DNA of 64,000 bases. Origin: Pseudomonas simiae (GTDB taxonomy: Bacteria > Pseudomonadota > Gammaproteobacteria > Pseudomonadales > Pseudomonadaceae). Positions 19,366-26,940 of this stretch are shown one piece after another. Positions within the stretch are counted from its first letter, which is position 1, and every line of letters starts with the position of its first letter. The stretch lies in the NCBI RefSeq assembly GCF_900111895.1, contig NZ_FOKB01000003.1:124001-188000 (forward strand). Reading direction: 5' to 3'. Below the pieces are notes generated by a model that worked only from the letters and a program-made list of their open reading frames with translations, was not told the DNA's origin and did no database searches. A program made the position numbers and the translations under genes.

Positions 19366-20466
19366 TCAGAACTCGATGCGCACATCACCCTTCGGCACAC
19401 TGCAGCACGACAGGATATAACCTTCGGCTTCGTCTTCTTCGGTGATGCCACCGTTGTGCTCCATCTCCACCTCGCCGCCCAGCTTCATCACCTTGCAGGT
19501 GCCGCAGATGCCCATGCCGCAGGCTTTGGGGATCAACAGGCCAAGCTTGGCGGCTGCGGCATGCACGGTTTCGCCGGGGGCGACGCGAATGCTTTTGCCC
19601 GACGCAATGAACTCCACCTGGTGCAGATCCGCCAGGTCGATTTCCGGCGCGTCGGCGGCTTGTTCGGCTTGCTCCACCGCGTCCGCACGGGCTTCCGGCG
19701 GTGTGGCGCCAAACGATTCCTCGTGGTACCGCGTCATGTCGAACCCTGCCACTTCCAGCAGGCGCTTTACCGCGTTCATGTAAGGCGTAGGGCCGCAGCA
19801 GAACACTTCGCGCTCCAGGAAGTCCGGCACCATCAGTTCCAGCATCTTGTGGTTCAGGTAACCGCGATAACCCGCCCAAGGCTCACCCAAACCATGTTTC
19901 TCGCAGATCAGGTGCAGGCTGAAGTTGTCGATCCGCGACGCCATATGCTCCAGCTCGCGGTGATAGATGATGTCCTTGGGCGAACGGGCGCTGTGGATAA
20001 ACGTCATGTCGACGTTGGCGTTGGTGTCGTAGAACCAGCGCGCCATCGACATCACCGGCGTGATGCCCACGCCGCCGCTGAGGTACAGCACTTTCGGACT
20101 CGGGAAGTCGATGGCGTTGAACAAGCCCACCGGCCCGTGCACCGCCAACTCTTGCCCTTCATGAAGGGTATCGTGCAACCAGTTGGAAACCTTGCCGCCC
20201 GGCACGCGCTTGATGGTCACCGAGAAGCTGTAAGGCACCGAGGGCGAGCTGGAAATGGTGTAGGAGCGCATGATCGGCTGGCCGTCGATTTCCAGCTCCA
20301 GGGTGACGAATTGCCCTGGCTTGAAAAAGAACAGGATCGGCTGGTCGGCCATGAAACAGAAGGTGCGCACGTCCCAGGTTTCCTGGATGACTTTGACGCA
20401 ACGGACAATGTGTCGACCATTGGCCCAGGTCTGGGTGGTTACCGGATTCAGGAAATTATTGGACAT
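19366..20466 (-). CDS. gbcB: glycine betaine demethylase (monooxygenase) reductase subunit
   Basis: GbcB passes electrons from NAD(P)H to GbcA. Domain order is a ferredoxin reductase-type FAD domain with MRSYTISSSPSVPYSF, an NAD-binding domain with VLYLSGGVGITPVMSMARWF and VFCCGPTPYMNAVKRLL, then a C-terminal plant-type 2Fe-2S ferredoxin with Cys in KACGMGICGTCKVMKL and the last Cys in ILSCCSVPKG. I chose ATG 20466 (366 residues), preceded by GGAGAACAAC; the longer reading frame runs into the promoter region. It is divergent from gbcA across 282 bases. Confidence 0.94.
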   Translation of the reverse strand: MSNNFLNPVTTQTWANGRHIVRCVKVIQETWDVRTFCFMADQPILFFFKPGQFVTLELEIDGQPIMRSYTISSSPSVPYSFSVTIKRVPGGKVSNWLHDTLHEGQELAVHGPVGLFNAIDFPSPKVLYLSGGVGITPVMSMARWFYDTNANVDMTFIHSARSPKDIIYHRELEHMASRIDNFSLHLICEKHGLGEPWAGYRGYLNHKMLELMVPDFLEREVFCCGPTPYMNAVKRLLEVAGFDMTRYHEESFGATPPEARADAVEQAEQAADAPEIDLADLHQVEFIASGKSIRVAPGETVHAAAAKLGLLIPKACGMGICGTCKVMKLGGEVEMEHNGGITEEDEAEGYILSCCSVPKGDVRIEF

Positions 20467-20748
20467 GTTGTTCTCCACCGCCGACATCGGCCTTATGGTG
20501 GCGATTCTGCGTAACGTCAGAACCACCCATTTACCTATCTGCGACATTCACATACTTATCGCGACCAGCCCCCAACGACCTAGGGTTGCGCGTCGGGAAC
20601 AGATTGGGCCATGTCGCCCATGGATAAGGTTCGCCACATCGCCGGCCCCACACTCGCTCCCAACAACGACGCTTTCTTTACGCCTTGCAAAGCACCAACC
20701 GTAGCCACTATTCGCCGGCCACACAGAATGGCCATGAGGACACACACG
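20467..20748. promoter_or_regulatory. divergent gbcB-gbcA promoter region with GCGAC half-sites
   Basis: In P. aeruginosa GbdR activates both genes. Here GCGAC occurs at 20541-20545 and 20561-20565, and the second is part of GCGACCAGC, which also occurs (on the minus strand) in the candidate CdhR site before caiX. The 20-base spacing suits an AraC-family dimer. A perfect match to a published GbdR consensus is not claimed. Confidence 0.4.
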
Positions 20749-22044
20749 ATGGACGTCACCGCAACCTTAAGCTTGGGCGATCCGCTGGAACCCGCACGCA
20801 AGGCCACCGCGCAAATGCTGCAAGAGCGCGAGCGCACTTTCTCGCTGCCGCAGCCGTTTTACTCTGATGAGCGGTTGTTTGATATCGACATGCAGGAAAT
20901 CTTCCAGAAAGAGTGGTTGATCGCCGGCATGACCTGCGAGATCCCGGCCAAGGGCAACTACCTGACCCTGCAAGTGGGCAAGAACCCGATCATCGTGATC
21001 CGTGGCGCCGAAGGCGTGGTGCATGCCTTCCACAACGTGTGCCGTCACCGTGGCTCGCGCTTGTGCACCAGCGACAAGGGCAAGGTCGCCAAACTGGTCT
21101 GCCACTACCACCAGTGGACCTACGAACTGGATGGCCGCCTGCTGTTCGCCGGCACCGAGATGGGCGCCGACTTCGACATGAAGCAGTACGGCCTCAAGCC
21201 AGTCAACGTGAAGACCGCCGGTGGCTACATCTTCATCAGCCTGTCGGAGAACCCGCCAGCCATCGATGACTTCCTGTCGACACTGAACCACTACATGGAA
21301 CCCTACGACATGGAGAACACCAAGGTGGCGATTACCACCACCTTGATGGAGAAAGCCAACTGGAAGCTGGTGCTGGAAAACAACCGCGAGTGCTATCACT
21401 GCAACGCGTCGCACCCGGAACTGCTGAAAACCCTGCTGGAATGGGACGACGTCACCGACCCGCGCGCCGACCAGGCGTTCAAGGACCACGTGGCCGCCTC
21501 CGCCGCCGCCTGGGATGCCGAGAAGATCCCTTACGCCCACGCCAGCTTCGGCCTGCGTAACCGCATCGTGCGCATGCCGCTGCTCAAGGGCACCGTGTCG
21601 ATGACTCTGGACGGCAAGCAGGGCTGCGCCAAACTCATGGGCCGCATCAAGAACCCGGACCTGGGCTCGATGCGCATCCTGCACCTGCCCCACTCCTGGA
21701 ACCACTGCATGGGCGATCACATCATCGTGTTCACCGTGTGGCCGATCAGCGCTCAGGAAACCATGGTCACCACCAAGTGGCTGGTGCACAAGGACGCCGT
21801 GGAAGGCGTGGACTACGACGTGGACCGCATGCGCCAAGTGTGGGACGCCACCAACGACCAGGACCGTCGCCTGGCCGAAGAGAACCAGCGCGGGATCAAC
21901 TCCACCGCTTACCAGCCAGGCCCGTATTCCAAGACCTATGAATTCGGCGTGGTGAACTTCGTGGACTGGTACAGCGAGCGCATGTTGAGCAACCTGGGGG
22001 CCGCTCCGGCGCCTTACCTCAAAGGCGTTGCGGCTCACGAGTAA
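20749..22044 (+). CDS. gbcA: glycine betaine demethylase Rieske oxygenase subunit
   Basis: GbcA is the Rieske non-haem iron oxygenase that removes one methyl group from glycine betaine as formaldehyde, giving dimethylglycine. The Rieske ligands are Cys98, His100, Cys118 and His121 (CRH...CHYHQW). The catalytic iron site is ENNRECYHCNASHPEL, with His217 and His222 as likely ligands. I chose ATG 20749 (431 residues, beginning MDVTATLSL), after ATGAGGACACAC; the earlier in-frame ATGs lie in the promoter. The partner gbcB is divergent. Confidence 0.95.
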   Translation: MDVTATLSLGDPLEPARKATAQMLQERERTFSLPQPFYSDERLFDIDMQEIFQKEWLIAGMTCEIPAKGNYLTLQVGKNPIIVIRGAEGVVHAFHNVCRHRGSRLCTSDKGKVAKLVCHYHQWTYELDGRLLFAGTEMGADFDMKQYGLKPVNVKTAGGYIFISLSENPPAIDDFLSTLNHYMEPYDMENTKVAITTTLMEKANWKLVLENNRECYHCNASHPELLKTLLEWDDVTDPRADQAFKDHVAASAAAWDAEKIPYAHASFGLRNRIVRMPLLKGTVSMTLDGKQGCAKLMGRIKNPDLGSMRILHLPHSWNHCMGDHIIVFTVWPISAQETMVTTKWLVHKDAVEGVDYDVDRMRQVWDATNDQDRRLAEENQRGINSTAYQPGPYSKTYEFGVVNFVDWYSERMLSNLGAAPAPYLKGVAAHE

Positions 22045-22056
22045 CCTTCCCCTCTG

Positions 22057-22080
22057 TAGGAGCCGGCAAGCCGGCTCCTA
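22057..22080 (+). terminator. hairpin after gbcA
   Basis: TAGGAGCCGG-CAAG-CCGGCTCCTA is a perfect 10-bp stem with a four-base loop, 13 bases after the gbcA stop. It lacks a T tract, so it may instead protect the 3' end or be a decayed REP. Confidence 0.55.
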
Positions 22081-22099
22081 TGTAGTGTTCAAATTTTAA

Positions 22100-22720
22100 T
22101 CAAAACCTCTGAACCCCTCTCCTGACGTACCCTCCAGCCTTTACCCAACAACTTATCCACAGAGCCACCCACAGCAATTGTGGGCAAGTGCGCCTTCCAC
22201 CCTAAATTAAATGAAGAAAATCCGTGACTTATTTGAGTACCGGGGTTTTGTCAGCGGTTGATCACTTATTGATCAAACCCCTGAAAGCGTTGTATTACGT
22301 GACGTGTAGAGGTACGCAAACACCTTATCCACAGAAGCACCAACAGACTTTGGGGGCAACTTGCACGACGCTGTGGAAAACCCCTTCAAAGCTTCATAAA
22401 TCGCGGTTTCCAGAGATTCCGGTGAGTAAATACCCCTAATTGATCATATTTTGATCAGTCGATTGAAAGCCTTGATTAATAAGGGCTGCAGCCGATAGCG
22501 AACACGTTATCCACAGAAGCGCCAACAGAGTATGGGGGCAACTCTGTGCGGAAAAATGCTCGGACAGCGCAAAAAAACCGAGTAAAAACCGTCAGTTAGC
22601 CTGGTTGTTTTTCGTACAAAGGGCTGGAGGGCTTGATTGTAACGGGCTGTGGACAACCGCGAACAGGTTATCCACAGACGGGTCAACAGGGATTGTGGGT
22701 AATCCCACGGACAGTGCAGA
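22100..22720. repeat. four diverged ~160-182-bp repeats, each with a perfect DnaA box
   Basis: No gene is supported here. TTATCCACA, the consensus DnaA box, occurs in the same orientation at 22153-22161, 22325-22333, 22507-22515 and 22668-22676 (spacings 172, 182 and 161). Each continues as TTATCCACAGA, then CAACAG or CCACAG, then TGTGGG or TGGGGGCAA, a conserved unit of about 36 bases; in unit 1 CCCACA-GCAAT-TGTGGG is a hairpin. Units 2 and 3 also share TGATCA-N5-TGATCA at 22259-22275 and 22441-22457, again 182 bases apart, and a gattgaaag/cctgaaag stretch. Units 1 and 4 carry decayed versions. The region is AT-richer than its neighbours. Confidence 0.85.
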
Positions 22721-22726
22721 ACCAAG

Positions 22727-22810
22727 GTGGGAGCGGGCTTGCTCGCGAAGGCAGGTGTCAGCCAACACAGGCACTGGCACACCGCATTCGCGAGCAAGCC
22801 CGCTCCCACA
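22727..22810. repeat. REPIN downstream of etfB
   Basis: GTGGGAGCGGGCTTGCTCGC and GCGAGCAAGCCCGCTCCCAC are perfect complements around a loop of about 44 bases; both arms are GCGGG type. It ends six bases from the etfB stop and may serve as a transcript end. Confidence 0.88.
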
Positions 22811-22815
22811 TTCGA

Positions 22816-23586
22816 TCAGCGTACGACGCCTTCCTCGATCAACAGCTTGAGAATGGCCTCGGCGCCCGCTTCCGGGCTGAGCCCCTTGAGCACTTGACCA
22901 CCGCCACCACTGGCCTTGGCCGTGGCGGCTTTCATGCGGTCAGCACCGCTCTTGGCTTTGATTACCTTGAGGCGCTTGGGGCGTGGCTTGGCCGGCTGCA
23001 GCACGGCGTCTGTGAATAACTCGTCTTGTTCGATTTCGACTTCGTGGGCCGCCAGCTCACCGCGCTGCGCCGGGCCGAAGGCACTCTGCCGAGGCTTGGG
23101 CGCGGCGTTATCCACCGTCGCCAGAAACGGTAGGCGTACCTTCAGGCGTCGTCGTTGCCCACGTGGCAGAGCTTGCAGCACATGGGCCACACCGCCGTCG
23201 ATGGACTCGACCTGCGCCAGCCCGACAATCAAAGGCCAACCCAATTGCTCGGCGAGCAAAAACGGCAACATGCCCGAGCCTTCACCGGTTTCCGCCTGGC
23301 TGCCGGCGAGCACCACCTGGGCACCGGCGTCACGCAGGTATTCACTGAGCACCGGCAAGGCATCACTGCCCGCTGGCTGCTCCAGCACATGCAACTGCGG
23401 CAACCCCATGCCCAGGTAGCTGCGCAGGGTCGGCTCGCTGATGTCGCCCGCGTGTAGCACCTGCAACTTATCCCCAGCCATTTGCAGGCCGAGCTCCACC
23501 GCGCGCGCGTCTTGCTCGGCACGGCGTGGTCGCCCGGAGGTCGGGTGGGCGCCGATGGACACCAAGCTGATAACATTTGTGTTCAT
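22816..23586 (-). CDS. etfB: electron transfer flavoprotein beta subunit, dgc operon type
   Basis: This 256-residue protein is an ETF beta-type subunit that binds AMP and, with the alpha subunit, accepts electrons from dimethylglycine demethylase. Family features are VVLAGSQAETGEGSGMLPFL, LGWPLIVGLAQVESIDGG and LPFLATVDNAAPKPR. The C-terminus is long and rich in Ala, Lys and Gly. ATG 23586 has GAGG eight bases upstream; ATG 23592 is too close to it. It is the last gene of the dgc operon, ten bases after etfA. It is a divergent member, not the housekeeping ETF. Confidence 0.86.
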   Translation of the reverse strand: MNTNVISLVSIGAHPTSGRPRRAEQDARAVELGLQMAGDKLQVLHAGDISEPTLRSYLGMGLPQLHVLEQPAGSDALPVLSEYLRDAGAQVVLAGSQAETGEGSGMLPFLLAEQLGWPLIVGLAQVESIDGGVAHVLQALPRGQRRRLKVRLPFLATVDNAAPKPRQSAFGPAQRGELAAHEVEIEQDELFTDAVLQPAKPRPKRLKVIKAKSGADRMKAATAKASGGGGQVLKGLSPEAGAEAILKLLIEEGVVR

Positions 23587-23596
23587 GCTCATATCC

Positions 23597-24820
23597 TCAA
23601 GCCGCGTCGCGCTTGGCGCCGTTGCGGTGGGCCTCGACCGCGACGATCAAGGCTTGCAGAATCGCGGCGCTTTCGCCGATCACCGACAGGTCGGCACGCT
23701 TGATCATGTCGCAACCGGGGTCGAGGTTGATCGCCACCACCTTGTCGCAGGCACCGATGCCCTGCAGGTGCTGGATCGCCCCGGAAATGCCCACGGCCAC
23801 ATAGACCCGTGCCGTGACCCAGGTGCCGCTGGCGCCGACCTGGCGATCACGCGCCATATAGCCATCGTCCACCGCTACCCGCGACGCGCCTTCAGTGGCG
23901 CCCAGAGCCGCAGCGGTCTGGTGGAACAGGGCCCAGTCCTTCACGCCGTTACCGCCGGAGAAGATGAATTCCGCTTCGGCCATGGGAATCGCCGCCGGGT
24001 CTACCGCCACGGCACCTAGATCTTCGATCCGTGGCAGGCTGCGCGCCAGGGTTGTGGATAACTCCACGGGCAGTACTTCATGACGTGTCTCGCTGACCGG
24101 ATCGGCACACTCGGCGGCCGCAAGGATCAGGCGTGGCAGCGGCCGGGCCAAATCTTCCTGGCCCGCACCGGCGCGACCGATACACGACTCGCCTTTGATC
24201 TGCCACACCCGCGTGGCCGGACGCTGCTTGAGGCTGGCGGCAAAACGCCGGCCCAGCTCGCCGCCACCGCTGCGGCTGTCCGGCAGCAGCCAATGGCGGG
24301 GGTTGAGCTGGTTATCCACAGCGCGCAGGCCCTGAACGCGTTGCTCCGGTGAATAACCGTCGAACTCATGGCCCTCCAGCACCAGCAGGCGATCAACGCC
24401 CGCTGTGGCAAAGGTGGTTTCTTTATGCTCGCCAAATACCACTGCCAACACTGCGCCGTCGTTGCCGGCGAGCTGCCGCGCCAGGCCGAGCAAGTCGCGG
24501 TCGTGACTGCTCAGGCGGCCGCCGACCATGTCCGGCACCACGTTGATGTAGAACGCCGGCGCCGGAACCTGGTGCAGCGGCAACTGCACCTCGACCGCCG
24601 CCGTACGCTTCGCCGCGCCGCCCTGCTGGGCGCCGCTGCGGTCGATACGCTTGATCCCGTTGGGGCCGATAAAACCAACGCCATGCACGTTCTTGCGGAC
24701 AACGCCGTTGGGCCCCATCCAGCTGTGTTGCACGGGCTGCATCGCCGCATGCAGGGGATGAAGACGGTTACGGGCGATCCATTCGGCCCGTGGGTCGCGG
24801 CGGATAATGTCGCTCATCAA
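23597..24820 (-). CDS. etfA: electron transfer flavoprotein alpha subunit, dgc operon type
   Basis: The 407-residue alpha subunit should bind FAD. The FAD domain motif near the C-terminus is GASGTWVTARVYVAVGISGA, followed by VVAINLDPGCDMIKRADLSV. The N-terminus has about 70 extra residues, including FIGPNGIKRIDRSGA, compared with the housekeeping subunit. The start overlaps the dgcB stop by four bases, so the proteins are coupled. Two perfect DnaA-box sequences lie inside the coding sequence (24053-24061 and 24312-24320). Confidence 0.9.
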   Translation of the reverse strand: MMSDIIRRDPRAEWIARNRLHPLHAAMQPVQHSWMGPNGVVRKNVHGVGFIGPNGIKRIDRSGAQQGGAAKRTAAVEVQLPLHQVPAPAFYINVVPDMVGGRLSSHDRDLLGLARQLAGNDGAVLAVVFGEHKETTFATAGVDRLLVLEGHEFDGYSPEQRVQGLRAVDNQLNPRHWLLPDSRSGGGELGRRFAASLKQRPATRVWQIKGESCIGRAGAGQEDLARPLPRLILAAAECADPVSETRHEVLPVELSTTLARSLPRIEDLGAVAVDPAAIPMAEAEFIFSGGNGVKDWALFHQTAAALGATEGASRVAVDDGYMARDRQVGASGTWVTARVYVAVGISGAIQHLQGIGACDKVVAINLDPGCDMIKRADLSVIGESAAILQALIVAVEAHRNGAKRDAA

Positions 24821-26757
24821 TGCACCTCCGCAGGTTCGCGCTTGGATGGAACGTTGGCTGGCGCCTCTTCAAGCAATGCATCCGCCACCAGCTCGGCGAT
24901 GTCTTTGATCAACGGGCGCGGCTCAACCACACCCTCGAGCATCGCGGTGCATTGCGGGCAACCCACGGCCACCAGTTCGGCGCCGGTTTCGCGGATGTCT
25001 TCCATGCGCATGTCGGGGATACGTTGCTTGCCGGGAATGTCGGTAATCGGCGCCCCGCCACCGCCGCCGCAGCAGCGTGAGCGGAAGCCCGAACGTTGCA
25101 TCTCCTTGACCTCGATGCCCAGGGCTCGCAGCACCTGACGCGGCGCTTCGTACTCACCGTTGTAACGGCCCAGATAGCAAGGGTCGTGATAGGTCACGCT
25201 GCTGCCCTTGTGCTGGCCCAGGTTCAACGCGCCCTCATCGATCAGTTGCGCCATGAAGGTGCTGTGGTGCTGTACGCGATAATGACCGTTGAAGGCGCCG
25301 TACTCGTTCTTCAGTACATGAAAGCTGTGCGGGTCGCAGGTCACGATGCGCTTGAAGCTGTACTTGGCCAGGGTCTGGATGTTGCGTGTGGCCAACAACT
25401 GGAAAGTCGCTTCATCACCCAGGCGCCGCGCAACATCGCCGCTGTCGCGCTCCTCCAGGCCGAGTACCGCGAAGTCGATCTGGGCCGCTTTCAGCACTTT
25501 GACGAAGGCGCGCAGGGTACGTTGGTTACGCATGTCGAAGGCACCGTCACCGACCCAGAACAGTAGGTCGCAACTGCCTTTTTCGCTGAGCAGCGGCAGG
25601 TTCAAATCTGCCGCCCAGTTCAGGCGACCGCCCGGTGCGAAGCCGCCGGGGTTGTCGGTGGCGATCAGGTTTTCCAGGACTTCGGCGCCTTTGTTCGGGG
25701 TGGCGCCCTTTTCCAGGGTGAGGTGGCGGCGCATGTCGACGATGGCGTCCACGTGCTCGATCATCATCGGGCACTCTTCCACGCAGGCGCGGCAGGTGGT
25801 GCATGACCACAGGGTTTCGGCGTCCACCAGGCCGTTGACGATCGGCTGATGTGGGTTGCCGCTGTGCTCACCGATGGGTTTGCCAGGATAGGGGCTGCCG
25901 GCGAACTTGGCATCGGTGCCGCCCGCCAGGCCGACCACCATGTCCTGAATCAGCTTTTTTGGGTTCAGCGGCTGGCCGGCGGCGAAGGCTGGGCAGGCGG
26001 CTTCGCATTTACCGCACTGCACGCAGGCGTCGAAACCGAGCAGTTGGTTCCAGGTGAAGTCCTTGGGTTTTTCCACGCCCAGGGGCGCGCTTTTATCACT
26101 GAGGTCCAGCGGCTTCAAACCGGTGGAGCGGCCACCTCCGAAGCGCTCGGCACGGCGGTGCCAGGCCAGGTGCAGCGCACCGGCAAAGGCGTGTTTCATC
26201 GGGCCGCCCCAGGTCATGCCGAAGAACATTTCGGACACGCCCCACAGCACACCGACGCTGAGCAACGCCGCCAGCAGCCAGCCGCCAAAGTCCACCGGCA
26301 GAATTCCGGCCACCGGCAGCGTTACCAGGAAGAAGCTTACCGAGAACGCCATCAGGCTTTTCGGCAGGCGCATCCAGGGGCCCTTCGAAAGGCGTGAAGG
26401 CGGATTACGGCGACGCAGGTAAACAAAGGTGGCGCCGACAAACATCAGCACCGACGCCAGCAGCAAGGCATAGCCGAGGATGCGGTTCTGCAGGCCGAAA
26501 CCATGGACCAGAATGGCGAGCAACGCCGACAGCACAAAACCCAGCGCGGTGGCGACGTGGGTATTGGCGATGTATTTGTCGCGAGCGACCACGTGGTGCA
26601 GGTCGACCATGTAGCGCTTTGGCATAGCCAACAGGCCGCCCAGCAGGTTGACCTTGGACGCGCGGCCACGGCGCCACATGTTCACTCGGCGCAGGGCACC
26701 GAGGACGGCAAGGCCCAGGGCGGCAAACAAGAGAATCGGAAGAAGGGTGTTCAACAT
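24817..26757 (-). CDS. dgcB: dimethylglycine demethylase subunit DgcB (membrane iron-sulfur protein)
   Basis: DgcB carries electrons from DgcA and the ETF towards the respiratory chain. The N-terminal 230 residues hold about six membrane segments (DUF3483-like). Two 4Fe-4S binding motifs follow, CVQCGKCEAACPAF and CTTCRACVEECPM, and then a heterodisulfide reductase-type Cys-rich domain with SVTYHDPCYLGRYNGEYE and RSRCCGGGGG. I chose ATG 26757 (646 residues) with GGGAG upstream. A REPIN separates it from dgcA. Confidence 0.92.
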   Translation of the reverse strand: MLNTLLPILLFAALGLAVLGALRRVNMWRRGRASKVNLLGGLLAMPKRYMVDLHHVVARDKYIANTHVATALGFVLSALLAILVHGFGLQNRILGYALLLASVLMFVGATFVYLRRRNPPSRLSKGPWMRLPKSLMAFSVSFFLVTLPVAGILPVDFGGWLLAALLSVGVLWGVSEMFFGMTWGGPMKHAFAGALHLAWHRRAERFGGGRSTGLKPLDLSDKSAPLGVEKPKDFTWNQLLGFDACVQCGKCEAACPAFAAGQPLNPKKLIQDMVVGLAGGTDAKFAGSPYPGKPIGEHSGNPHQPIVNGLVDAETLWSCTTCRACVEECPMMIEHVDAIVDMRRHLTLEKGATPNKGAEVLENLIATDNPGGFAPGGRLNWAADLNLPLLSEKGSCDLLFWVGDGAFDMRNQRTLRAFVKVLKAAQIDFAVLGLEERDSGDVARRLGDEATFQLLATRNIQTLAKYSFKRIVTCDPHSFHVLKNEYGAFNGHYRVQHHSTFMAQLIDEGALNLGQHKGSSVTYHDPCYLGRYNGEYEAPRQVLRALGIEVKEMQRSGFRSRCCGGGGGAPITDIPGKQRIPDMRMEDIRETGAELVAVGCPQCTAMLEGVVEPRPLIKDIAELVADALLEEAPANVPSKREPAEVH

Positions 26758-26805
26758 GGTGAAGCTCCCAAAGACCACGCGGGTCCAGCATGGAAGCCGG
26801 ATCAC

Positions 26806-26892
26806 TGTGGGAGCTGGCTTGCCTGCGATGGCATCGCCTCGGTTTCACTCAAGACCGAGTCGCCTGCATCGCGGGCAAGCCCGGCTCCCACA
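26806..26892. repeat. REPIN between dgcA and dgcB
   Basis: Left arm GTGGGAGCTGGCTTGCCTGC (GCTGG type), right arm GCGGGCAAGCCCGGCTCCCA (GCGGG type, with one extra G), and a third partial copy AGCTCCCACATTT just after. It lies inside the dgc operon. Confidence 0.85.
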
Positions 26893-26940
26893 TTGATCAG
26901 CTCCCACATTTAGATCGAGTACACAGTGGTTCGGTGGTTT

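Noticed and set aside
22259..22275. Anr/FNR box in TTGATCACTTATTGATCAA
   Set aside because: The spacing between TTGAT and ATCAA is nine bases, not the required four.
22224..22439. 71-residue reading frame within the DnaA-box array
   Set aside because: It spans the repeat motifs, has no ribosome site, and the other repeat units do not keep the frame.
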